From: Acidobacteriota bacterium
Lineage (GTDB): Bacteria; Acidobacteriota; Vicinamibacteria; Vicinamibacterales; SCN-69-37
Length of the DNA stretch: 42,298 nucleotides
Reading direction: 5' to 3'
Assembly (NCBI GenBank): GCA_005799825.1
Contig: SYFT01000005.1
Span: forward strand, 1-42,298
Positions 26,627 through 35,148 of this stretch are shown one piece after another; the first letter of the stretch is position 1, and each line of letters begins with the position of its first letter. The notes under the pieces were generated by a model. The model saw only the letters and a program-made list of their open reading frames with translations, made no database searches and had not been told where the DNA came from. The translations under genes and the position numbers were made by a program.

Positions 26627-26647
26627 GGACAAATGCCACAAATGTCC
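26627..26647. promoter_or_regulatory. Possible operator upstream of the ATL gene
   Basis: On the minus strand the heptamer CATTTGT occurs twice with 2 nt between, enclosed by GGACA and TGTCC ends, 18-38 bp before the ATG at 26609. A direct-repeat site within an inverted frame just upstream of a repair gene could bind a regulator. No known operator consensus is matched. Confidence 0.25.
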
Positions 26648-26774
26648 TAACTGGCGAAGTGTCTGCATTGCTCGAATCACCGAATGCTGAAATGTCCTCG
26701 GAGCTCAATGGAAGAGTGAACTTGGAGTAGCAGATTCAACCATTAGAGGATTGTTCGTCTGCGTGTCGCAGTCA

Positions 26775-26798
26775 CTCGGGCTTGAGAACCAGCCTAAG
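26775..26798 (+). repeat. Hairpin repeat copy 2 (loop TGAGAACC)
   Basis: CTCGGGCT and AGCCTAAG flank TGAGAACC; the inner four base pairs are perfect and the outer part has one wobble and one mismatch. It forms an imperfect larger inverted pair with copy 3 (26852-26875), including ACGTT flanks, within the 191-bp ATL-phosphatase gap, which otherwise holds no gene. Confidence 0.65.
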
Positions 26799-26851
26799 CC
26801 ACGTTCCAGATCGATACCTGCTCGTGCGCAGCCCAACCCTTCCGAACGTAG

Positions 26852-26875
26852 CTCGGCCTGGTTCTCAAGGCCGAG
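26852..26875 (-). repeat. Hairpin repeat copy 3 (loop TTGAGAACCA), inverted
   Basis: CTCGGCC (26852-26858) and GGCCGAG (26869-26875) form a 7-bp stem; the loop on the minus strand is TTGAGAACCA. It lies 25 bp downstream of the phosphatase stop and could terminate that transcript. Confidence 0.68.
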
Positions 26876-26899
26876 GCCGATACGTAAACGAAAGAGACG

Positions 26900-28552
26900 C
26901 TATCGTAGCGCTTCGCCGAGCACGCGTCCCGTGGCCTGGCCCATCGTCATGCCTACCAAATGGGCCAGTGTCGGGGCGAGATCGGCGGGCGTCGCGGAGG
27001 TCAAATAGCGCCCGGGTTTAATGCCGGCGCCAGCGAAGATGAGCGGGACTCCCTGATCGTACAAATACGGTGTGCCGTGAGTGGTGCCGGTGGCTCGCGC
27101 CATCCACTGCGGATCGAAGATCAGCATCATGTCGCCACCGCGTCCCGGCATGTAGCTCAGTCTGGCGGCGCGCAGGATCGGATCATCGGTCGCGACCGAT
27201 GACGCCAGTTCGTCGGGCCAGTAGATTCGCGCGACCCCCTCGATGGCGACAAGTGACTGTGTGATGGCTTCGCGCGCACCCGCCGTGGCCAGCACGCGCG
27301 CCAGCACGCCAGGCGCCAGATAGACATTTGGCCCAAGCAGGGTGGTAACAGTCGCCCCAGATACCCACGGCCCTCCGGGGCCGATATGGGCTTCGATGGC
27401 CGCACTGATCGCGTTTCGAAGGGCGGTGGAAGAGTGGCGTCCGCTGCCAGGTGTCACGTGGTGATCCTGCTCCGGGATTTGCGCCACACCGTGATCCGAA
27501 CTGATCCCGAGCACCCACCGGTCACGCCCCACGAGCGTATCGAGCGTGTCGAGCAGGGCGCCCAGCGTCTCGTCAAGGCGCACCAGCACGTCCTGCACTT
27601 CGTGACTGTGCGGCCCATAATCGTGGCCCACAATGTCGAGCGCCGAAAAGCTGACGGCCAGAACGTCCGTCCGGGCCGATTGACCGAGTCTAAGTTCGCG
27701 AACGAGATGCTGACTCAGCGCTCCCAGGTAGCGGTCGGCCTGCGGCGATCGGCGCCACATGACTCGGTAATCCGAGTCGGGTGTTCCACTCTTGCTGTTG
27801 AGTACGTGCGGGAACTCGACCGGAACGATTTCGCCGATACCACTGTCGCTGAACAGGTACGCCGACGGAGGCATCGCGCGCGTCCACGCGTGGCCGTAGT
27901 CCTCGGAGATGGGATGGTTCGTCACAAACTGATCGACGACGGGCCAGGGGGCTGACGTGTAGGCGCTCGATGTTGCCCAGGTGCCGTTCCCTTCTTCCCA
28001 AATGGCGTAGGTGGTGGGAGACGGCGTGCCGGCCATCATGATCGCGGATCGGGCCTTCAGCGACACCGCAACCACCGTCGGCGGGCGCATGGCGTGGAGC
28101 CGCAGCTCATCGGGGAACGTGAGCGCGTTGAGTCGCGCGGGGCTGTGGTGTTCGACGGCAGACTGTCCGCCGAACGGCACGGACTTTTGTGAGGCGTCCG
28201 CGGTGCAGGCAACGGTCTTGCCCTCTTCGCGGTCGTACCACTCATTTCCAATCATCCCGTGCGTGTTGGGGAACGTGCCGGTTGCAATGGTGGCGTGTCC
28301 AGGGCAGGTCACGTTGTACGCATAGGGGTATGCGGCCAGCGGGAAGACCGCGCCCGTATCAAGAAGCCGCCGCAGGCCCTTCGTCCACTGGTGGCCGTAT
28401 AGCGAAATGTAGTCGGCGCGCATTTGATCCACGACGATCATCACGACCAGTCGCGGAGGGGCGGCCGGTGCCTGGGCAGTTTGCGCGTTAGTCGTCGCGC
28501 CAACACCGGAAGTAGCCAGCGCAAGAGCAGTAAGAGCTCGCAGTATCGTCAT
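26900..28552 (-). CDS. PafA-like alkaline phosphatase (secreted phosphomonoesterase), 550 aa
   Basis: The ATG at 28552 gives a signal peptide (MTILRALTALALATSGVGAT, then TNAQ). The alkaline phosphatase superfamily core is present: VVDQMRADY with the first metal Asp, NVTCPGHATIATG with the threonine nucleophile T82, N103 in GNEWYDR, K166-A-R168 in SLKARSAI, LDIVGHDYGPHS and SSDHG. The T/N/KxR set matches PafA (T79, N100, K162, R164 in the Elizabethkingia enzyme). It points to a phosphate monoesterase rather than a nucleotide pyrophosphatase/phosphodiesterase. It probably releases phosphate from organic esters in the periplasm. A small membrane protein gene lies 23 bp upstream on the same strand. 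Regulation by a Pho box is not evident. Confidence 0.9.
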   Translation of the reverse strand: MTILRALTALALATSGVGATTNAQTAQAPAAPPRLVVMIVVDQMRADYISLYGHQWTKGLRRLLDTGAVFPLAAYPYAYNVTCPGHATIATGTFPNTHGMIGNEWYDREEGKTVACTADASQKSVPFGGQSAVEHHSPARLNALTFPDELRLHAMRPPTVVAVSLKARSAIMMAGTPSPTTYAIWEEGNGTWATSSAYTSAPWPVVDQFVTNHPISEDYGHAWTRAMPPSAYLFSDSGIGEIVPVEFPHVLNSKSGTPDSDYRVMWRRSPQADRYLGALSQHLVRELRLGQSARTDVLAVSFSALDIVGHDYGPHSHEVQDVLVRLDETLGALLDTLDTLVGRDRWVLGISSDHGVAQIPEQDHHVTPGSGRHSSTALRNAISAAIEAHIGPGGPWVSGATVTTLLGPNVYLAPGVLARVLATAGAREAITQSLVAIEGVARIYWPDELASSVATDDPILRAARLSYMPGRGGDMMLIFDPQWMARATGTTHGTPYLYDQGVPLIFAGAGIKPGRYLTSATPADLAPTLAHLVGMTMGQATGRVLGEALR

Positions 28553-28575
28553 CCTGTTGCCAAGCGGCCGGCGCG

Positions 28576-29037
28576 TCAATCAGCAGTACCCGCGCGTCTC
28601 GCGAGCAAGCATAAAGCCCCGATGTGCACGTCGTATAACGTCAGGCCCAGTGTCCACCACTGCGGCACGAACGCGGCCGTGAGCATCGCGGGACGATGGG
28701 CCCACGTGAAGCAGGCATGCGCCAGGAACAGGAGGCCGGCTCCCAGAAGTGCGTCGCGGGGTTCAAGGCGGAGCACCAGGACCCCAGCTGCCATGGTCAC
28801 AAGGCCGACCGTCGCTTCCACCAGGCCCCCTGGCGCCGCGGCGGACGCCACCGCCATGCCGATGCTGGTGGCGCCCACGCCGGCCAGGAGCAGCGCCGCC
28901 CACTGCGACAGTTTTAGCTGATCGATCAAGTACTCGTGTGAGGAACGCCCCGTGCGCGCCAGTCTCCACGCAAAGGCCGCAAGACCCACCGCAGAGAGGA
29001 TGCCGGCGGTGAGGAGGACGCGCGCAGTCTCGGTCAC
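28576..29037 (-). CDS. Small integral membrane protein of unknown function, 153 aa
   Basis: From GTG at 29037 the protein reads MTETARVLLTAGILSAVGLA and shows about four to five hydrophobic segments (including QWAALLLAGVGATSIGMAVA and VGLVTMAAGVLVL). A short charged loop (RLARTGRSSHEYLIDQLKL) follows the first segment. The open frame continues upstream to 29181, but that part overlaps the deoA coding start and lacks hydrophobicity, so it is not used. No Shine-Dalgarno is evident. It is probably co-transcribed with the phosphatase gene 23 bp downstream. I do not recognise the family. Confidence 0.65.
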   Translation of the reverse strand: MTETARVLLTAGILSAVGLAAFAWRLARTGRSSHEYLIDQLKLSQWAALLLAGVGATSIGMAVASAAAPGGLVEATVGLVTMAAGVLVLRLEPRDALLGAGLLFLAHACFTWAHRPAMLTAAFVPQWWTLGLTLYDVHIGALCLLARRAGTAD

Positions 29038-29043
29038 GGTTTT

Positions 29044-29065
29044 AATATACTGGCAATATACTGGC
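29044..29065. promoter_or_regulatory. Tandem 11-bp repeat with twin TATACT boxes in the divergent deoA promoter gap
   Basis: AATATACTGGC is repeated exactly at 29044-29054 and 29055-29065, filling most of the 33-bp gap between the GTG at 29037 and the ATG at 29071. Each copy contains TATACT, a good -10 match; the one at 29057-29062 would place transcription start at or next to the deoA ATG, giving a leaderless or near-leaderless mRNA. The 11-bp period equals one helix turn, which also suits a dimeric regulator. Confidence 0.45.
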
Positions 29066-29070
29066 GTGCG

Positions 29071-30405
29071 ATGCGCGCGCTCGACATTATTCGCACCAAA
29101 CGCGACGGGTATCCCCTGAGTCGAGAAGCCATCGACGCCTTTGTCAGCGGCGTGACCGACGGCACCTGGCCCGACTATCAAGTTACCGCATTACTCATGG
29201 CCATCTTCCTGAAGGGGATGAGCCTCGACGAGGCCACCGCCCTTACTCAGGCCATGGTGGATTCGGGCACCCGGCTGGATCTGTCTGATTTGCTCAGGCC
29301 CGAGAACGGCTCGATGCCCGTGGACAAACACTCCACGGGCGGCGTGGGCGACAAGACCTCGCTCATCCTCGCGCCACTCGCGGCCGCCTGCGGCTGCCTT
29401 GTGCCGATGATGTCCGGCCGTGGACTCGGACATACCGGCGGCACACTCGACAAGTTGGATGCGATCCCCGGTTTCCGCACCGACCTGTCTGTGGCGAAGC
29501 TGCGAAAGGCCCTGGCCGCCACCGGGTGCGTGCTCATCCGCCAGACCGCCGAAGTGGCTCCCGCCGATCGCCGAATGTACGCGTTGCGCGACGCAACAGG
29601 CACGGTGGCGAGCATCCCTCTTATCGCTGCCTCCATCCTGAGTAAGAAGGTAACTGAAGGGATTGGCGGACTCGTCCTCGATGTGAAAGTCGGGTCTGGC
29701 GGGTTCATGGAAAACCTGGATGACGCGCGCGAGCTGTCGCGCTGGCTGGTCGGGATCGCCGAGCGAAGCGGCCTGCGCACGCAGGCGTTGCTCACGAGGA
29801 TGGATACACCGCTGGGCCGACGTATTGGCAACGCGACAGAAGTGCGCGAAGCCATCCACACCCTGAAGGGTGACGGCCCAAAGGACCTTGAGGACCTGTC
29901 GGTGACTTTGGCCGCCCGCATGGTGGTGCTCGCCGGACTGGCAGACGAGGACGGGGCCGAACCCAGGGTTCGCGACGCGCTGGGCAGCGGCCGCGGCCTG
30001 GAGAAGTTCCGTCAGGTCATCGCGGGTCAGGGTGGCGACCCTCGGGTGATCGATGACCCGTCGCTGTTGGCGGTGGCCGATCGCGAGTCGTTGGTGATGT
30101 CGCCCAGGACCGGCGTGATCACCCGCATCGATGCGGGTCGGGTAGGACGCGCCGCGGTGGTGCTGGGCGCGGGGCGCGATCGCGTGGATGCGGTCGTGGA
30201 TCCGGGCGTCGGTATTGATCTGCTGGCGAACGAAGGAGACACCGTCAGCCGTGGAGAGCCACTCATACGCGTGTTTTATCGCGACAGCGGGCGGCTCGAA
30301 GCGGCGCTTGAGCACTTGCGCGTGGCCATTGAGGTCGGAGACACTGCGCCAGCGCCTCGCCCTCTTGTGCTTGAGACCATCGACATCAGGACCGCGAAAG
30401 TCTAG
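29071..30405 (+). CDS. deoA: Thymidine/pyrimidine-nucleoside phosphorylase, 444 aa
   Basis: The enzyme cleaves thymidine, deoxyuridine or uridine with phosphate to free base and (deoxy)ribose-1-phosphate. MRALDIIRTKRDGYPLSREA is the normal family N-terminus. DKHSTGGVGDKTSLILAPLA (from residue 85) is the phosphate/nucleoside-binding signature, followed by MSGRGLGHTGGTLDKLDAIPG. Length is typical (about 430-445). Whether it is DeoA or the broader-specificity Pdp cannot be settled by eye. It leads a run of salvage genes: nupC starts 6 bp after its stop. Confidence 0.93.
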   Translation: MRALDIIRTKRDGYPLSREAIDAFVSGVTDGTWPDYQVTALLMAIFLKGMSLDEATALTQAMVDSGTRLDLSDLLRPENGSMPVDKHSTGGVGDKTSLILAPLAAACGCLVPMMSGRGLGHTGGTLDKLDAIPGFRTDLSVAKLRKALAATGCVLIRQTAEVAPADRRMYALRDATGTVASIPLIAASILSKKVTEGIGGLVLDVKVGSGGFMENLDDARELSRWLVGIAERSGLRTQALLTRMDTPLGRRIGNATEVREAIHTLKGDGPKDLEDLSVTLAARMVVLAGLADEDGAEPRVRDALGSGRGLEKFRQVIAGQGGDPRVIDDPSLLAVADRESLVMSPRTGVITRIDAGRVGRAAVVLGAGRDRVDAVVDPGVGIDLLANEGDTVSRGEPLIRVFYRDSGRLEAALEHLRVAIEVGDTAPAPRPLVLETIDIRTAKV

Positions 30406-30411
30406 AACCCT

Positions 30412-31752
30412 ATGACCCAATCCCAGACCGTGTCTTCCGATCGTTCGCTTCGTCTGATCGTGGCCGGTGCCGCGTTGGCCCTCGGTGTGGCCGTGGTGCT
30501 GATGGCCAGCATGTTGTCAACGCGAGTACGCGGAGGTCTGGGCATTGTGGTGTTTGTCCTGATCATCGCCGCGTGTTCTACCAACCTACGTGCGGTGAAC
30601 TGGCGCACGGTCGGGTGGGGTGTGGCGCTGCAGTGGCTGCTGGCGCTGTTCATCCTCAAGTTCAGCATCAACGGGTGGCGGCCCGGCTACGATCTGTTCG
30701 CCGCCATCTCCGGGATCGTCAAACGCTTCCTGGATTTTACGAACGCAGGATCGCAGTTCGTCTTTGGTGACCTGGCAAACGGCGAGGCCCTGGGCCGCGT
30801 GCTGCCCAATGGATTTATCTTCGCCTTCACCGCCCTACCGACGATCATTTTCGTCTCGTCGTTTTTTATGGTGTTGTACTACTTCGGCGTGCTGCAACTC
30901 ATCGTGCGGGTGATGGCGCGCGGGATGATGTATCTCATGCGCACGAGTGGCGCAGAGACGCTCTCGGCGGCGGCCAATGTCTTCATGGGACAGACCGAAG
31001 CGCCCATCATCGTGAAGCCGTACGTGCCGCGAATGACGCAGTCTGAGTTGCTCGCGATGATGATTGGTGGCATGGCGACCATTTCCGGCGGCGTCATGGC
31101 GGTCTACATCACTCTGGGGGCCGACCCGGTCGCGATTCTGACGACGAGCGTCATGGCTGCGCCGTGCGGCTTGTATCTGGCCAAGATCCTGCTGCCTGAG
31201 ACCGAGGTGCCAGAAACGCTGGGCACCGCGAACACCACGGTGGAACGCCTGCACGTGAACGCGGTTGATGCCGCCGCAGCGGGCGCGTCCGACGGCACGC
31301 AACTGGCCATCAACGTAGCCGCCATGTTGATCGCGTTCCTGTCATTCATCGCGATGTTCGACTACATGCTCGGCGCTGCGTGGCCGGGGCTCACGCTCGC
31401 GATGGTGTTCGCCAAGGTATTTGCGCCGGCGGCGATTCTCATGGGGGTGCCCATGGGCGATGTGCCTGGCGTGGCTGACCTTCTGGGCACCAAACTCGTG
31501 GCCAACGAGTTTGTGGCGTACGTGAAGCTGACCACGGCCTACCGCAATGTACTGAGTCCCGAAGGGTACGTGCTGGCGACATACGCGTTGACGGGATTCG
31601 CGAATTTCGCGTCGATCGGAATTCTGCTCGGCGGCATTGGCGCCATGGCGCCGACCAGGCGCGGCGACCTGGCGCGCCTGGGTGGACGGGCGCTGCTTGG
31701 CGGCTTCCTGGCCACCATGATCAATGCGGCCATCGCGTCGATGTTGCTGTGA
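30412..31752 (+). CDS. nupC: NupC-family concentrative nucleoside transporter, 446 aa
   Basis: This is a proton- or sodium-coupled nucleoside importer of the CNT family in the inner membrane. It has about ten hydrophobic segments. CNT signatures are TEAPIIVKPYVPRMTQSELL, MIGGMATISGGVMAVYITLG and GTKLVANEFVAYVKL. A loop of about 30 residues near 265-295 separates the halves. It lies 6 bp after deoA and 15 bp before the purine nucleoside phosphorylase gene, so import and phosphorolysis are expressed together. Confidence 0.94.
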   Translation: MTQSQTVSSDRSLRLIVAGAALALGVAVVLMASMLSTRVRGGLGIVVFVLIIAACSTNLRAVNWRTVGWGVALQWLLALFILKFSINGWRPGYDLFAAISGIVKRFLDFTNAGSQFVFGDLANGEALGRVLPNGFIFAFTALPTIIFVSSFFMVLYYFGVLQLIVRVMARGMMYLMRTSGAETLSAAANVFMGQTEAPIIVKPYVPRMTQSELLAMMIGGMATISGGVMAVYITLGADPVAILTTSVMAAPCGLYLAKILLPETEVPETLGTANTTVERLHVNAVDAAAAGASDGTQLAINVAAMLIAFLSFIAMFDYMLGAAWPGLTLAMVFAKVFAPAAILMGVPMGDVPGVADLLGTKLVANEFVAYVKLTTAYRNVLSPEGYVLATYALTGFANFASIGILLGGIGAMAPTRRGDLARLGGRALLGGFLATMINAAIASMLL

Positions 31753-31767
31753 CGTGCAGGTGCCGCG

Positions 31768-32586
31768 ATGTCAGACTTTGATTTGATCGAGGAAGCCGCC
31801 GGGTATTTGCGGCAGACGCTGGCTCCGGTGCCGGAGATTGCCGTGGTTCTCGGTTCCGGCCTCGGAAATTTCGCGGACGCGCTGGACACCCCGACGGTCG
31901 TTGCTTACGACAAGATCCCGCATTGGCCAGTCTCTCGAGTGGTTGGGCACGCCGGCCGGCTCGTCGTTGGCGAGGTGGGTGGGCGACGTGTGCTGGCGCT
32001 CTCTGGCCGCTCGCATTTCTACGAGGGTCATTCCATGGGCGTGGTCACATTTGCCACGCGCGTGTTGGGTCGGCTCGGCGTGAAGACGCTCATCGTGACC
32101 AACGCCGCCGGCGGCATCAACCTGCGGTTGTCAGCCGGCGCCCTGATGCTGATTGACGACCATGTGAACTTCATGGGGTCCAATCCACTGATCGGGCCCA
32201 ACGACGATCGGTTTGGCGTGCGGTTCCCCGACATGTCCGAGATCTATTCCGCGAGACTTCGGAGTGTGGCCACCGACGTCGCGCGTGACCAGGGCCTGCC
32301 GCTCGAGCACGGCGTGTACGTCGGCGTCCACGGCCCGAGCTACGAAACGCCGGCCGAGATTCGGGCATTCCGAACGCTCGGAGCGGATGCCGTGGGCATG
32401 TCCACCGTGCCCGAGTCCATCGTGGCCCGCCACATGGGGCTGGAAGTCCTGGGTATCTCGTGCATTACAAACATGGCGGCTGGGGTATTGCCCCAGGCCC
32501 TGGTGCACGACGAAGTGATGGAAACGGCGCAACGCGTTAAGGGCGGGTTCATCGCCCTGCTGAAAGGCATCATTGGCCGCCTCTGA
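31768..32586 (+). CDS. punA: Purine-nucleoside phosphorylase (trimeric type), 272 aa
   Basis: It cleaves inosine/guanosine (and deoxy forms) to base plus (deoxy)ribose-1-phosphate. The trimeric PNP signatures are VVLGSGLGNFADAL, SGRSHFYEGHSMG (phosphate binding), NAAGGINLRL, GPSYETPAEIRAFRTLGADA and the base-contacting ITNMAAGVL. The length matches the 270-290 aa trimeric class rather than the hexameric DeoD class. Start is ATG at 31768. Its end overlaps the TTG start of cdd by 14 bp. Confidence 0.94.
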   Translation: MSDFDLIEEAAGYLRQTLAPVPEIAVVLGSGLGNFADALDTPTVVAYDKIPHWPVSRVVGHAGRLVVGEVGGRRVLALSGRSHFYEGHSMGVVTFATRVLGRLGVKTLIVTNAAGGINLRLSAGALMLIDDHVNFMGSNPLIGPNDDRFGVRFPDMSEIYSARLRSVATDVARDQGLPLEHGVYVGVHGPSYETPAEIRAFRTLGADAVGMSTVPESIVARHMGLEVLGISCITNMAAGVLPQALVHDEVMETAQRVKGGFIALLKGIIGRL

Positions 32587-32965
32587 CGCGCTCGTGGCGG
32601 CCGCGCGTGAGGCGCGCGAACACGCCATCGCTCCGTACTCCGGGTTTCGTGTTGGCGCCGCCATCGAAACTGCCGACGGAACCATAGTCGGCGGTTGCAA
32701 CATCGAAAACTCGACCTACGGTTTGACGATGTGCGCGGAACGGGTGGCGTTGCTTAAGGCACTTTCCGATGGGCATCGCGCGTTTGTGCGGATCGTCGTG
32801 GTGGCCGAGACCGCGGCACCGACGCCGCCGTGCGGGCCGTGCCGGCAATTGCTCTGGGAGTACTGCGGGGACATTCCCGTCGTGATGGCGAATCTCAACG
32901 CCATCACCGCCACCCTGCCGCTGGCTGAATTGTTCCCGTTGCCATTCGACCGCCGACTCCTGTAG
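32573..32965 (+). CDS. cdd: Cytidine deaminase, 130 aa
   Basis: It deaminates cytidine and deoxycytidine to uridine forms. Zinc and catalytic residues are visible: C54-A-E56 (TMCAERVAL) and PCGPC with C87 and C90. GCNIENSTYG is the substrate-binding block. It is the small tetrameric type. The TTG at 32573 overlaps the punA stop region by 14 bp, indicating coupling; no ATG alternative exists before the conserved domain. Confidence 0.94.
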   Translation: MAASDALVAAAREAREHAIAPYSGFRVGAAIETADGTIVGGCNIENSTYGLTMCAERVALLKALSDGHRAFVRIVVVAETAAPTPPCGPCRQLLWEYCGDIPVVMANLNAITATLPLAELFPLPFDRRLL

Positions 32966-32989
32966 CGCCCGCGATATCATTCAGCGCGA

Positions 32990-34036
32990 ATGCTTCCGAC
33001 CGTAGCGTGGCAGGACAACTCCATTGTCATGGTCGATCAGCGAAAGCTGCCCGGCCGTGAAGTCTACGTGCGCTGCAAAAATGCGAAGGATGTGGCGCGT
33101 GCGATCACGACCATGGTCATTCGTGGGGCGCCGGCCATCGGCGTGGCGGCGGCCATGGGCATCGCGCTGGGGATGCGGTTGAGCAAGTCCACCGGCACGC
33201 GCCAGTTCGCCGTTGAGTTCAACCAGACCTGTGACCTGATCGCGGCCACACGGCCGACCGCCGTGAATCTGTTCTGGGCCATCGAGCGCATGAAGCGCGT
33301 GTTCGGCGAGGCCGCCCTGGCCGGCGGTTCGGTGGGCGAACTGAAAGACCGGCTCGAGCTCGAAGCCCACGCCATCCACGATGAAGACGTGGCGGCGTGC
33401 CGTGCCATGGGAGCACATGGTGCGACGCTCGTGCCGATGGGCGCGCGCATCCTCACGCACTGCAATGCCGGCGCGTTGGCGACCGCCGGGTATGGCACCG
33501 CGCTGGGTGTGATTCGCGCTGCGGCCGAGCAGGGAAAAGTGGCCGCGGTATTCGCCGACGAGACCCGGCCGTTTCTGCAGGGCGCAAGGCTCACGGCTTG
33601 GGAGTTGGTACGCGACGGAATTGCCACCACCGTCATCACCGAGAGCATGGCCGGACCGCTCATGCGTCAAGGCGGCCTCGACTTCATCGTCGTCGGCGCG
33701 GATCGGATTGCGGCCAATGGCGATGTGGCCAACAAGATCGGGACCTACACCGTGGCGATGATGGCCAAGGCGCACGGTGTGCCGTTTTACGTGGCGGCAC
33801 CGCTGTCGACGATCGATTTGACGACGCCCGACGGCAGTGGGATTCCAATCGAGCAGCGCGATGCGCGCGAGATCACACACCTTGGGTCCACGCAGCTCAC
33901 GCCGGCCGGCGCGTCGGTCTGGAACCCCGCGTTCGACGTCACGCCGAATGAGCTGGTGGCCGGGATCATCACTGAGCGCGGCGTCGCGCGCGCGCCCTAC
34001 GCCACGAGTCTGCCGGCATTGTTTACGACGACATGA
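32990..34036 (+). CDS. mtnA: S-methyl-5-thioribose-1-phosphate isomerase, 348 aa
   Basis: MtnA converts methylthioribose-1-phosphate to methylthioribulose-1-phosphate in methionine salvage. [34 protein letters not shown] with catalytic C158, [17 protein letters not shown], and [19 protein letters not shown] with D238 are all family signatures; C158/D238 correspond to C160/D240 of the B. subtilis enzyme. No other mtn genes are in the window. The preceding gene's family (PNP) can resemble MTA phosphorylase, so punA might supply the substrate. Its stop overlaps the tsaD ATG by 4 bp. Confidence 0.95.
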   Translation: MLPTVAWQDNSIVMVDQRKLPGREVYVRCKNAKDVARAITTMVIRGAPAIGVAAAMGIALGMRLSKSTGTRQFAVEFNQTCDLIAATRPTAVNLFWAIERMKRVFGEAALAGGSVGELKDRLELEAHAIHDEDVAACRAMGAHGATLVPMGARILTHCNAGALATAGYGTALGVIRAAAEQGKVAAVFADETRPFLQGARLTAWELVRDGIATTVITESMAGPLMRQGGLDFIVVGADRIAANGDVANKIGTYTVAMMAKAHGVPFYVAAPLSTIDLTTPDGSGIPIEQRDAREITHLGSTQLTPAGASVWNPAFDVTPNELVAGIITERGVARAPYATSLPALFTTT

Positions 34037-35091
34037 AGATTCTCGGCATTGAGACGTCGTGCGACGAGACGGCGGCGGCTGTGGTGGAGACCACGGGGGA
34101 CGCGGCGCGGCCGTGGCAGGTGCGGTCCAACGTTATCGCGTCACAGACCGAGGTCCATCGCGAGTGGGGCGGCGTGGTACCCGAGTTGGCGTCGCGCCAA
34201 CATGTGCGCGATATCTGTGGCGTTGTGGAGCGTGCGCTCGCCGACGCCCAGTGTGGCTGGCCGGATGTTGACGCTTTGGCAGTGACCCAGGGGCCGGGCC
34301 TGGTGGGTTCGTTGCTGGTGGGTGTGTCGTTTGCGAAGGCTGCTGCCGTGTCTCTCGGCAAGCCCGTGGTGCCGGTGCACCACCTGTCGGGACATATCGA
34401 GTCCATCTGGCTCCAGCATGGCGAGATTCCGTTACCTGCCGTGGTGCTCGTGGTGTCGGGCGGTCACACATCGCTTTACGAGGTGCGTGAGAGCGGCGTG
34501 TATCGACTGATTGGGCGTACGCGTGATGACGCAGCGGGTGAGGCCTACGACAAGGTGGCGAGGCTGTTGGGCCTTGGGTATCCGGGTGGGCCCGTCGTGG
34601 ACCGTCTGGCCCGTACGGGCAACGATCAGGCAGTTCCACTGCCGCGCCCGCGGTTCACTGGGCCGTCTCGGTCAAAGCCGCACCTTGAGGGCATGACCGA
34701 GTTCAGTTTCTCCGGTCTCAAGAGCGCCACCGTTCGGCTGTTGCAACAGCGGATGGCGTCCGGCCCCCTGTTGGACCTGGAGATCGCGGATATGTGCGCC
34801 AGCTTCCAGCGCGTGGTGGTTGAGACGCTGATCGACCGGACGTTTGCGGCGGCCATCGCCATGGGGGCGAAGAGCGTGGGCATTTCGGGCGGCGTTTCAG
34901 CCAACAGCCGCCTGCGCGCTGACGCGACGGCGCGCGGCATCGCCGAGCGCATTCCCGTCTACGTCCCAGCGCTGTCGCTTTCGACCGACAATGCGGCGAT
35001 GATCGGCGCCGCAGGGCTCAGGCGCCTTTCCAGGGGGGCCGTCTCGTCGCTGGACTTCAACGCGGACCCTGGTCTGGTGATGAGCCAATGA
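34033..35091 (+). CDS. tsaD: tRNA N6-threonylcarbamoyladenosine transferase TsaD, 352 aa
   Basis: TsaD transfers threonylcarbamoyl to A37 of ANN-decoding tRNAs, with TsaB/TsaE/Tsa[33 protein letters not shown], the metal-binding HHLSGH (H117 and H121), [24 protein letters not shown] and [14 protein letters not shown] are diagnostic. Length is typical. It overlaps mtnA by ATGA. The last codons and stop lie in an octamer-type repeat shared with udk. It is essential in most bacteria. Confidence 0.97.
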   Translation: MKILGIETSCDETAAAVVETTGDAARPWQVRSNVIASQTEVHREWGGVVPELASRQHVRDICGVVERALADAQCGWPDVDALAVTQGPGLVGSLLVGVSFAKAAAVSLGKPVVPVHHLSGHIESIWLQHGEIPLPAVVLVVSGGHTSLYEVRESGVYRLIGRTRDDAAGEAYDKVARLLGLGYPGGPVVDRLARTGNDQAVPLPRPRFTGPSRSKPHLEGMTEFSFSGLKSATVRLLQQRMASGPLLDLEIADMCASFQRVVVETLIDRTFAAAIAMGAKSVGISGGVSANSRLRADATARGIAERIPVYVPALSLSTDNAAMIGAAGLRRLSRGAVSSLDFNADPGLVMSQ

Positions 35092-35093
35092 GG
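35080..35093 (+). repeat. Octamer-family repeat at the tsaD stop codon
   Basis: ATGAGCCAATGAGG spans the final codons and TGA of tsaD. The same 14 bases occur on the minus strand at 7972-7985 at the end of udk, and 11 of them beside tRNA-Leu. Confidence 0.5.
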
Positions 35094-35148
35094 TAGGTCC
35101 CCAGTTCCTGTATTGTGATTCGATTGCTTGGAGAGTAGGAGGATGGTC

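Noticed and set aside
29191..30420. A 409-codon minus-strand open frame opposite deoA
   Set aside because: deoA is clear on the plus strand with all signatures; the antisense frame has no motif and His/Arg-rich shadow composition.
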